A stretch of DNA of 64,000 nucleotides from positions 196,662,422 to 196,726,421 of the forward strand of contig NC_045427.1 of the NCBI RefSeq assembly GCF_902635505.1, written 5' to 3'. Each line of letters starts with the position of its first letter. The stretch's first letter is position 1. The notes beneath the pieces were generated by a model. It saw only the letters and a list, made by a program, of their open reading frames with translations. It was not told where the DNA came from and did not search any database. Shown here one piece after another: positions 55,442 to 64,000 of the stretch. The translations under genes were made by a program, and so were the position numbers. Source of the stretch: Sarcophilus harrisii (taxonomy: Eukaryota > Chordata > Mammalia > Dasyuromorphia > Dasyuridae).

Positions 55442-55454
55442 CTTTGGGATGCTG

Positions 55455-55840
55455 TTTTTCCCATTTTACAGATGAGGAAATTGAAACTAACAGAGCTTCA
55501 ATTTGTTCTGTTTACAGTCAAATCACTAAGAAGTGACTGAGGCAAAATTTGAATTCAGGTCTTCTTGATTCTAGCAATTGCACTATCTTTTTTGCTTGAT
55601 TCTAATATATATAAAGCTCTCCACAAATTTTAAAGCATTACATAAATGTGAATTCTTATTATTATAATTATTACTATAAAAAGTTTTATAAACCATAAAA
55701 TACTATGTAAATGTCAGCTATTATTACTATGAGGTATAAAATTTTCCTTGGAATTAAGGAAGACTTCCTACCTGGATTAAATGTGCCTTTGCCAGACACA
55801 TAGTAGGTACTTAATAAATGCTTATTGATCAATTTAATTG
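55455..55840. repeat. MIR/THER and L2 pieces
   Basis: A reversed CORE-SINE body at 55455-55600 ('cccattttacagatgaggaaattg'), a MIR-like tail at 55600-55660 and an L2 end at 55745-55830 ('gacacatagtaggtacttaataaatgctt'). Confidence 0.62.
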
Positions 55841-55963
55841 GCTTGACCTCAAAGCCCTTGTTCATAGGGCCATCCATAAATTCAGACACCTGCTTGGATA
55901 CCTTTCAGCATTGGGAAAAGACACATAGGAAGAAAAATTCTTGGGACTTTTTTTTGGTCAGTG

Positions 55964-56320
55964 TAGTGTCAAATAGTCAGGTGGTAAGTCACATACAGCC
56001 CACAATACTACCATTGTGCCAGAGCCAGATTAAAATATAACTGGGAAATATTTAACAAAATGAATTAAAATACTATACAGCAATAGATCATATTCCATTT
56101 AAAAACCAGTACTATGTCAAATTCAAATAGATATGGGGGCTGCTAATTTGTGCATAAGAATCTTTGTAGGAGCATATTGATTTTGTTTTGAAATGTAATG
56201 TGATCTATATTTTATTGTGTTTTTATCATCAGTTAATATTTTCCAATTATATTTTAATCTGGTTTGAGCTGCACCTGGAAGAGCTGTGGCCTAGGGCATC
56301 TGGCCAGGGGTTTTTCCCCT
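55964..56320. mobile_element. Foldback pair of hAT-type elements
   Basis: A left arm with 'ccagattaaaatataactggg' and 'aaatatttaacaaaatga' is the inverted complement of a right arm with 'ttaatattttccaattatatt' and 'ttaatctggtttgagctgcac'. Between them is the 'tgtcaaattcaaatagatatggggg' end. Both belong to the marsupial 'gtgtcaaactcaaat' family. They are head to head, about 360 bp in total, without a coding frame. Confidence 0.7.
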
Positions 56321-56324
56321 CTGC

Positions 56325-57025
56325 TCCAGAGTATTGCAGCCACACAGATTCTCTGCATCACATATCTTGCTTTTTTCTTTTCTCTTGTCACACTTGATTA
56401 TTCTTTAACCACAGAATTTTGATGACCAGACTGAAAATACCAAAGCTTGTTCTGTTGCTCCTTGCTGCTAGTCCTTGCTGGCTCATCACAAACCTGGGAT
56501 ACATGGGAATTCCAAAGTATTCTTCTGACAGGGCCTGTTGTTGGCTGCCCTCCCTCAGTACTTGCTAACCTGGGGGCCTGGCACATGCTGGTAATTAGGG
56601 CAAGCACAACTGTGGGGCAAAGTCCCTCTCTTGAGATAATGCTTAAATTGGCGTTCTATTATATCTAATCCAAAAGGTCAGCCTGGCTTTTTCAGTGCCC
56701 CCTAATCTATAGTAGAGATGTTTGCAAGAACTGAGAATTAGGCTTGGGAAATCAGTACAAAATCATAATGCCAGACAGAGGAAGTGTCAGGAAGCCTATG
56801 ACTTAAATTATGTTCCCAAAGCTATGGCCTTTTAGGGTGTTTGCATGCATGTACTTCTCATTCTTGCCCTTTTCTGTTAGATCAATATGGGCCAGTCTAG
56901 TCTGCTCTGTCTCCTCCTAATTCAGATGCATAAATAAGGTCACTGCCTCAGATACTACATCTGCAATTGCAGATATATTAAATCCAATTAATGTCTCACT
57001 GCTTCTCCACCCTGCATCTTAGCTC
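56325..57025. other. Unassigned stretch
   Basis: Ordinary composition, no recognised repeat, no convincing exon. Short open frames on both strands around 56400-56670 have no family resemblance. Confidence 0.4.
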
Positions 57026-57029
57026 CTCT

Positions 57030-57239
57030 GGAGGCTGCATGGTGTAGTAGAAAGAGTGCCAGACTAGAAGTCAAGAACATGAAGTGTTAACTCTGCCCTT
57101 TCACACTTATTTGCTGGGTGTAGCAATGGACAAATCACTGAGCCTCAGTTTTTTTAATCTGTGAAATGGGTACACATATTGATAGTACCTAATACATAAG
57201 ACTATGGCAATGCTCAGATGAGATAATGGCTGAAAAGTG

Positions 57240-57274
<35 letters not shown>

Positions 57275-57620
57275 ACAGTCCTTAAAATACCATGTAAATG
57301 TTTGTGATCATTATGGTTCTGTCTAGTCTTCCATTGTCAATTCAGTTAATAGAGATTCATTAAATTTCTGAGTGCATAGTACAGCACCAGGCAGCAGAGG
57401 ACAGAGAAAGATTGGATAAGTACTGAGCGGTGTAATCCTGGAGAAGAATACTGAATTTGGAGTCAGAAGATCTGAATTCAAAATTCAACCCTCGCACTCT
57501 CCAGCTGCGTGACCTCCATCACAGTGTCACCTCTCTGGGTCTCAGTTTCTTTATCTATAAATGAGACGAGATTAAAGTCTCTTTCTCTTGTAAATCTATG
57601 ATCTTACAATCTCTGACAAT
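57030..57620 (+). repeat. Two tRNA-derived/MIR-type SINE remnants
   Basis: Copy 1 (57030-57300) has 'ggctgcatggtgtagtagaaagagtgcc', 'tcagtttttttaatctgtgaaatggg' and a TTTTC/T-rich insert. Copy 2 (57425-57610) has 'ggagtcagaagatctgaattc', 'cagctgcgtgacctcc' and 'tctcagtttctttatctat'. Confidence 0.68.
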
Positions 57621-57624
57621 CCTG

Positions 57625-58415
57625 AGTTTACAATCAAGTCAAGACGGCACAAAAATACACCAAACACATATGGCATGCACACACGAGTAGCTGAAATGTT
57701 AAATCAAAGGGCTAAGTGCCCAAGAGAGTTTTAAGTTAAAAAGACAGAATCCATTTGGCCAGCTTTGTGAACCCCTCAAAGTGGAGGCTTCCTTAGAATA
57801 GGACAAGAACAACTGAGCTAGCAAGCAGAAAACCCCAATAATTCCGATATAATTGCACCCCACCTTCCCTTCCCCTTCCCAAGTCCTATCAAGATGGGTA
57901 TCCATTTTTGGTTGAAGGAACTGGGTCTTGCTGGTAGCCCGTTCTTCAATGAGGCTGTCAGGAGTCATTAGGGGACAATTACTACCTAGAATGAGCATGA
58001 GCCAGGGTAGACACAGATGAGAAAAAAAAGAGAGAACCTGCTTCCCGTGTGCTGAGACAGCACAGCAAACATGTTCCGACTGGAGGTGATTATTGCATTG
58101 GAGGTGAAATATTTCACATGAATATTTTCAGAGGGAAATGCATTCTGAGGAAACCATTCCAAATATTTTTTTATCTCTTTGAACATAATGAGCAAGGTAG
58201 GAGCATGTGGGTAATTGATGCATATGCATGAGAGCATAATCAAGAACTAGAAGACCTGGAAGATTTTTCAGGCTCTGTGGCAATTACCGACTATGAAAAA
58301 AATACCCTTCCTTGGGGTGTTGAGCTATTATTCAAGCATCTCTCCTCATTATAGTAACTGGTGCTTACACATGCTGTATAGTAATGGGAAAAACAGGGAC
58401 TGAGCTTTCACAAAA
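57625..58415. other. Non-repetitive stretch
   Basis: No recognised repeat. The part at 58060-58250 is AT-rich but complex, with ATGCATATGCATGAG at 58215-58233 and TATTTCACATGAATATTTTC upstream (octamer/POU-like ATGCAT and ATGAAT words). It could be a conserved non-coding element, but there is no proof. Confidence 0.22.
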
Positions 58416-58419
58416 TAAT

Positions 58420-58560
58420 CATAACAATATTTCTATTTGCATAGCACTTTCCAATTTCAAAGTGCTTTTACATATTATCTGCACTTCCCCCCCCCCAATA
58501 ATGCTACTATTAGCAAGGGGGAAACAATGAAAGAGATGAAAATGAAGATAGCAATGAAGA
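58420..58560 (-). repeat. MIR remnant with a C-run
   Basis: 'tgcatagcactttccaatttcaaagtgc' and 'ttttacatattatctgcac' are the reversed MIR 3' half. A C10 run interrupts it. Confidence 0.6.
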
Positions 58561-58564
58561 TAAA

Positions 58565-59335
58565 AATGAGGAAAATATTTTTATGTGAATTAAAAGGAAT
58601 GCAAAAGATCCTCATAAATATTTTATCATAATCATTTTGTGTAATTGTTTTTCACTCTCTATCCCAGGCTTCCCTCAATCAAGGCTTTCATTGGCTCAAC
58701 ATCTACTCAAAATCATAGCTCATGAGCCCCCACTGATGTTTATTTTACTTAGCAATCCAGAAGACACAATAATTTTAAGTAAAAGATTTCTAATTAAACA
58801 AGGAAAATTCACTCCTATGCACACAGGGATACACTTTGCTGCAATTTTGCAGACCACCATTGGGAGAAGGAATACATAATAGAATGTGTAGGACATGGGT
58901 AGGCAGGGAATTCTCATGACCACGATTCCATAGAAAGGAGAGGACACATGAATAAAGAACAGATGGAACCAAGTAATTACTACTGGTAGAGTGATGTCCC
59001 TGCAGGGGCTCTTTTCTGTTTCTGATGTTGCTGTTGTTTTCCTCCTAGAGCTATGTATCATCTTGTCTTTACAGAACGGGTGATATCATCAAGATGCTTT
59101 CTCCCATCACTGACACTCTTGGGGTTCCCTGGTGCCTCATCTCTACTGAGCTATTCTTTAGGCTTTCACTGATACCACACATTGCTTCTCTGCTGAATTT
59201 CAGGTACTGAAATTCCCTTCTTTGTAGACATGGGGATGTTTGATGACACATAATATCTGACTTTTAAAATATCTTGGTTAGTTTTTGCAAAATGTCTTTT
59301 CTTTTTCTTGTTTCTTTTAAAGTTTCTTGTCTCTC
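58565..59335. other. Unassigned stretch
   Basis: No repeat recognised with confidence. A minus-strand frame of about 113 codons (58720-59061) resembles no family I know and is probably chance. Confidence 0.4.
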
Positions 59336-59337
59336 TT

Positions 59338-60085
59338 GTGAAATGATCCAACCAATCTGGAGAGCAATTTGGCCCTATGCACAAAAGGCTATAAAACTGT
59401 GCATATCCTTTGATCCCGCCATCTCTACTGGGTCTGTTTCCCAAAGAGATCAAAAAAAAAAAAGGGGGGGGGGAGGACCTATGTGTGCAAAAATGTTTGT
59501 AGCAGCTCTTTTTGTAGTGGCAAGAAACTGGAAATTGAGTGGATGCCCATCAGTTGGAGAATGGCGGAATAAATTATGGTATATGAATGTTATAGAATAT
59601 TATTCTTCCACAAGAAATGAGCAGGATGATTTCAGAGAGGCCTGGAAAGACTTATATGAACTAATGCTAAGTAAAGTGAGTAGAAGCAAGAGAATATTAT
59701 ATACAGCAACAAGATTAGAGACTGATTAACTGTTATGGACTTGACTCTTTTCACCAAGGCAATTACAATAGACTTGGGATGGAAAATGCCATCCACAACC
59801 GGAGAGAGAATTATGGATATTGAAAGTTTCACTTTTATTTGTTTCTTTGCTTTTTCTTTCTTTTGGTTCTTTCCCTTTTGGTCTGATTTTTCTTTCACAG
59901 ACGGACAAACATGGGATATGTTTAAAAGGATCGTATATGTTTAACTTAGATTGCTTGCTCTCTTGGGGAGGGAAAAGATAATGGAGGGAGGGAGAAAAAT
60001 GAAACACAAAATCTTACAAAAATGAATGTTGAAACTATCTTTATATATGAATTAAGAAAAATAAAATAATATTGAGAAAAAATAC
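59338..60085 (+). mobile_element. L1 3' end with UTR and A-rich tail
   Basis: From 'ggagagcaatttggccctatgc' through 'gtggatgcccatcagttggag' and 'tgaactaatgctaagtaaagtgag' to the UTR ('ggatatgtttaaaaggatcg', 'gattgcttgctctcttgggg') and the tail 'agaaaaataaaataatattg'. It includes an A12/G8 run near 59450. It is the most complete L1 end on the plus strand. Confidence 0.88.
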
Positions 60086-60309
60086 TCTCAGATAAGAAGA
60101 AGGGAATGGATCCATTGGAAATGTTCATGATGTAAAAACAAATGATGACAATAAAAATTTGATTTTTTAAGAAGTCTGCTCATGATCACCCAGATATAGT
60201 GCAAGACATAGCACTGAAGCTGATGTTCTCTTACTTTAGGTTTAATGATCCAGATGTTTCTAGGCACTAGGAATCATAAATTGGAAGCATTAAAGCACCC
60301 TACAACACA

Positions 60310-60610
60310 ACAATAGCTCTCAAAGGAGACCCCCGCAGATCTCTATAACTCTTTCAAGAGGCCCACAAAATCAAAATTACTTTCACAAAAATATTAAGAT
60401 GTTTTAATTTCTAGTATGGTAAATATTGAGAGACAGAAAAAGATTATAGATACACAGATATTTGGATAGATGGATAGACAGATAATAGATTGTTATAATT
60501 AATAAATAGACAAATAGATATAAACAAAACCTCTTTGGGGAATCCTCAATACTTTTTAAGAATATAAATAAACACAAACCAAAGGTCATGACTTGTATGA
60601 GTAAACTACC
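60310..60610. mobile_element. Non-autonomous hAT element with a GATA microsatellite inside
   Basis: The left part 'tagctctcaaaggagacccccgcag' and 'aactctttcaagaggcccacaaaatcaaaatt' and the right part 'ctctttggggaatcctcaatac' match the copy at 45090-45295. GATA/TAGA units at 60430-60525 have expanded in the middle. Confidence 0.68.
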
Positions 60611-60889
60611 TTCTCTGGATTTATCTTAAATATCCTTGATTATTCAAGACCTCTTTCAAGTCTTCAGATATTATTGAATTGTTTCTTATTGTAAGGAAAT
60701 ACTACATCTCCAAAAGTATTGAACCTACTATAACTTCTTTGGACCTCAGATTCCATATAAATAAGATAAGGTAAAATAAGACCCGCTTAACTTATCTAAT
60801 AATGTGATTATTTGGTTCAGATTAAGTAAAAGAAGCTATAGCACACTGAAAAAAAATATTAATTGTGATTTCAAGATGTAAACACTGGT

Positions 60890-61110
60890 CTTCTCACATT
60901 CAAGCCATCCTATAAACACACTGCCAGATTCATTTTCCTAAATACTGCCTTCATTATGCCATTTTCTTGATCATGAACTTATATAATAAAATTACAAATA
61001 TTTGCAAATGATAATCATGTACTACCCCACCAAACCAAATCTTCACTCCTCTAGGCTAAATATTCTGTTACATCAACCAGTTCTTGAAATAACTGATCTT
61101 TAGATCCTTT
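60890..61110 (+). repeat. L2-like remnant
   Basis: Weak matches such as 'aagccatcctataaacac', 'ccagattcattttcctaaat' and 'tcttcactcctctaggctaaa' suggest an old L2 piece. Confidence 0.4.
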
Positions 61111-61224
61111 ACTGTCTCATATAGTCTTCTTTGTATACTTTCTTATCAATGTCCTTCCTAATGAAATTTATATATGGCATGCCTGGTATCTTCCCCTCAT
61201 TCAACATAACATTTTATATGGAAA

Positions 61225-61226
<2 letters not shown>

Positions 61227-61268
<42 letters not shown>

Positions 61269-61560
61269 TGTGTGTGTCTCTCTCTCTTCCTTCTTCCCTT
61301 CCTCCCTTGTTCCTTCCCTCCCTCCCTCCTTTCTTCTCTCCTTTCCTCCCTTTCTCTGTCTCTGTCTTTCTCCCCTCTCTCCTTCTCCTTCTTTTTATTT
61401 CTCTCCCTCCCTCCCTCTCTCAATTTCTCTGTCTGACTGTCTCTGTCTCTCTGTGTCTCTCCTGTTTTTTCTCCTCTATTCATCTCTCTTTCTTCTCTCC
61501 CCTCTCTTCTCTTTAGCTTACCTTTTTATTTTTCCTCTCTTCATTCTATCCCTCCTTACT
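61227..61560 (+). repeat. (TC)n(TG)n and CTTC/CTCC-rich microsatellite
   Basis: About 24 bases of TC, about 25 of TG, then roughly 280 bases of irregular pyrimidine repeats. The overlapping frames of 86-103 codons are low-complexity translations. Confidence 0.93.
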
Positions 61561-61977
61561 TAGTTGGCATCTCTAAGCTCCCTCCTATTACCTGAGCATC
61601 AAAATAAACCCGGATTTTTCTCTATAACTATGAAACTCTGGGGGTAAGGAAACTGATTACCCATCAGTAAATAAATGTTGTAATTATGGAACATTATTCT
61701 CAACAGACCAGCAGATGAAAGTCTATTTGCATAATAGCCAGTACTATTCATGGAAATGTCTGTGATTTGTCTACCAAGGCAGATGAGGACCCTAAAGTTA
61801 ATTTGTATATGTCTAGCATTGATTCACCAAAGAGTTGATTCTTTCTCTGTTTATGGATTCAAGCTTGTTAAGCAAAGCTAGCTTTCAGAATCACTACATA
61901 TGGGACTAAAACAAGTAGCAGGGAGAGAATGTGCAAGTCAAAGCCTGGTGGACTTAGTGTTGAATTCAATTAAATTC

Positions 61978-62200
61978 AACTAGCATTTATTACCAAGAAT
62001 GTTTCAGGCACTGTGCTAGGTGATAGAGAAATAAGATAATCTCTTCAATTGCGGAGCTTGCATTCTCCTAGAGGGATATGGCATATACACAAAGAAGTAT
62101 ACACAAGATATGGGGCACTAACAACTGGAAGAATCAGGAAAGGCTTATTTTATGAAGTGATTGAGCAAAGCCTTGAAAGCATAATGGCAAGTGGCCAACA
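61978..62200 (-). repeat. L2 3' region
   Basis: 'ctagcatttattaccaagaatg', 'tttcaggcactgtgctaggtg', 'gcggagcttgcattctcctag' and 'gaagtgattgagcaaagccttgaaagc' follow the reversed L2 order over about 220 bp. Confidence 0.75.
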
Positions 62201-62859
62201 TCCCCAGTCCTTATGAACATGTACATAGTAATCAGTTGATTCATTATCCACATGGATTTGGAACACTTGAGACATTTTGTTACTGGTTCTGGTTTACTAA
62301 TAGGGAGGAAGCTGGCGTCTTTCTGATTTGGCTACACTGGAGTTAATTCAAAAAGCACTAATCTACTAGAGCCAGTCTTCTTCATCTAACTTTTTCTGTC
62401 TGGAGTCAGGACCAAATTTTTCAGCCTATTGAAACAAACTTCCTATCTGGCATAATTTCACTTTGTCTAATCTAAGGTATTTTTGCTTGTTGACTTGACT
62501 GAGACATGGTCTTAATTTGTGAAGGCATATGAGCTAAAATTCAGTGAAATGATCTTGACCCCATCCTTCCAAATGGTTCTAGGGGCTCCTAAAAGCAGAG
62601 GAAAAGTGTCCAAAAATGTTGATTTCTTGATTCCAAAAATGTAAATGTAAATTGTAATGTCATTGATTGAGTTTATAACTCCTTCTTTCCTGAAATTACA
62701 TTTAATAGGCATTTAGCAGTGAATACTCATGCTCTGAAGCCAACATAATTGACTGAATCTAGCTTGAGAGACTTGGGAGAGACATGGAACAGTTGAGAAC
62801 TAGGAATGGGGAAGATGACTAATCTGAAGAGTCTCTGGAGGAGGGCAACTAAGATAGTG

Positions 62860-63160
62860 CAAGGTCCTTGAGTCTATGTCATATGATATTCTATTTGAGA
62901 AAACTGAAGATGTTTATATTGGAGAAAAGGAGAGTCAGAAGAGACAGAATTTTCAATTTGAAATAACCAAGGGGTTGTCAAATAATCAAGGGGCTGCAAA
63001 TTTATGTGGACTTTGCAGAGGGGTCAGGTTGGGCTTGACCTTAGGAAAAAAACTTCCTAATAATTAGAGTTTTCTCGATTTGGAATGGTCTATCATAGCA
63101 AGTCAATAGTTCTTCACCACTGGATGTTTTTAAATCAAGATTTAATAATCACTCATCACA
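62860..63160 (+). repeat. CR1/L3-like LINE remnant
   Basis: 'tgaccttaggaaaaaaacttcctaataattagag' and 'tttggaatggtctatcatagca' followed by 'tcaccactggatgtttttaaatcaag' resemble the tail-side CR1/L3 segment shared by birds and mammals. It is old. Confidence 0.55.
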
Positions 63161-63299
63161 AATATGTAGCTGGAATTCATGTTTCAGTTCTATTTTAGAA
63201 GAGATCACCTGAAATCTCCACAAATATATAAGTCAAACAGATCAGGTCTAGAAACACTATATTAAGATACAGGTCAAGCACTCAAAAACCCAAGATCAT

Positions 63300-63560
63300 T
63301 TCTTTAAAACTTGAAGGGATCTTGGAGGTCATCTGATTCAACTCCATCATTTTGCAAATGATGTCTATCCCAAAAGATTATAGGTTCAAAGATTTTAATC
63401 TCTAAAGAAATTCAGATGTTCTTTAATTCAATCCTCTCACTTTATAGATGAGCAAACTGAAGTCAAGAGGGAGTAAGTGAACTCTCCCCAAGATGACAAA
63501 AAGTAAGTAGCAGAACTGGAATTCAATCTTAGTTTGAGTGACCTCAGTACTCTTTCCATT
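63300..63560 (-). repeat. THER/MIR-type SINE
   Basis: 'aacttgaagggatcttggaggtcatctgattcaactcc' (start) and, after a second THER-like start, 'tcctctcactttatagatgagc', 'aaactgaagtcaagaggg', 'cagaactggaattcaatctta' and 'ctctttccattatgtg'. The doubled start may mean two adjacent copies. Confidence 0.65.
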
Positions 63561-63699
63561 ATGTGTCAAGGTCAAAATAGGTAGTATCCATGATGAGTTT
63601 AAATAAAATAGTGGCATTAATTAATAGATAAGTATCTTGATCTAGAGAAAAGAATTAAGAATTTGTGTTTATTTAATCCTGAATAGGAGAAACAGACAC

Positions 63700-63803
63700 T
63701 ATGGTATTGTTGTCCAGTCATGTCCAATTTTTCATGACTTTGTACAGGGTTTTCTTGGCAAAGACATTGGAGTATCTTGCCAATTCCTTCTCCAGAATAG
63801 TCT
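63700..63803 (-). mobile_element. Mar1/SINE-1-type SINE, tail half
   Basis: The reversed RTE-like tail is clear: 'attgttgtccagtcatgtcc', 'gttttcttggcaaagacattggagt' and 'gccaattccttctccag'. The tRNA-like head is missing. Confidence 0.8.
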
Positions 63804-64000
63804 CCTAATTAGTCTCCCTTCTTCAAGTCTTTCCCCACTCCAATTTATCTTCCACACAGCAGCTAAAGTGAGTTTATGAAAGTCTGATCATGGTAACTAT
63901 GTCAAATAATAGGAAGTCACTGGAGTTTATTGAATAGGTAGGAGGGGACAAACAATAAACTTCAATGATTCCCTATTACTTACAGAATCAAATGTAAAAT
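63804..64000 (+). repeat. L2 ORF2 3' piece running off the window
   Basis: 'agtctcctaattagtctccc' and 'ttcaagtctttccccactcc', then 'gtgagtttatgaaagtctgatca' and 'aatgattccctattacttaca' match L2. It continues past the right edge. Confidence 0.75.

Larger units (their letters stand above)
15900..64000. other. Intergenic region upstream of GALNT14
   Basis: No host coding exon was recognised in these 48 kb. In human the next gene upstream of GALNT14 is CAPN14, followed by EHD3. I looked for calpain EF-hand or C2-like exons on the minus strand and saw none, though short exons could escape reading by eye. The region is a mosaic of mobile elements, itemised below, with a few non-repetitive islands. 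Confidence 0.7.

Noticed and set aside
61131-61563. Cys/Val and Ser/Leu-rich frames near 61.3 kb
   Set aside because: They cross TC, TG and CTTC microsatellites.
16000-64000. CAPN14 or EHD3 exons expected from human gene order
   Set aside because: No calpain EF-hand, C2-like or EHD motif was seen on either strand by eye. They may lie beyond the window or be too short to spot.

Overview
The window is vertebrate nuclear DNA and almost certainly marsupial. The repeats show this: short poly(A)-tailed tRNA-derived SINEs of the WSINE1 type, longer tRNA-derived SINEs with an RTE-like tail (Mar1/SINE-1 type), the characteristic marsupial L1 3' UTR, RTE LINE pieces, and abundant MIR/THER CORE-SINEs and L2. 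An Australian marsupial (for example a dasyurid) is plausible, but this is inference from remembered repeat families.

Only one host gene is recognisable. A CpG island at about 14.6-16.2 kb holds the first coding exon of GALNT14 on the minus strand (15233-15361, 43 codons). It encodes the short cytoplasmic tail, the signal-anchor and the start of the stem of a Golgi polypeptide GalNAc-transferase, and ends in a consensus splice donor in phase 0. Positions 1-15232 are therefore the 5' part of GALNT14 intron 1, and sequence right of about 15.9 kb is upstream, intergenic DNA. I found no second exon and no other host coding exon. The remaining open reading frames lie in repeats, microsatellites or antisense GC-rich DNA.

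Intron 1 (1-15232) carries MIR/THER pieces, hAT DNA transposons (one with a perfect 8-bp target duplication), a Mar1 SINE split by a GGAA microsatellite and a solo LTR, a recent 90-bp tandem duplication, and a roughly 575-bp polypurine tract about 1.3 kb inside the intron. The upstream region (16-48 kb) is a patchwork of L2, L1 3' ends, RTE, Mar1 and MIR. At 27.9-30.1 kb there is a composite of a solo LTR, an L1 3' end and a second, imperfect copy of both.

From 48.0 to 55.4 kb lies an old, heavily broken class I (gammaretrovirus-like) endogenous retrovirus on the plus strand. It has LTR remnants at both ends and gag, pol and env traces, and is itself invaded by SINEs and by the 5' part of an antisense L1. 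A Tigger1-like transposon and an L1 3' end sit just left of it, both inside an older L2. The last 9 kb hold a foldback hAT pair, an L1 3' end, hAT, L2 and CR1-like pieces, and long pyrimidine microsatellites. No CRISPR array, operon or new enzyme system is visible. The interest lies in the GALNT14 promoter and in the layered history of the mobile elements.
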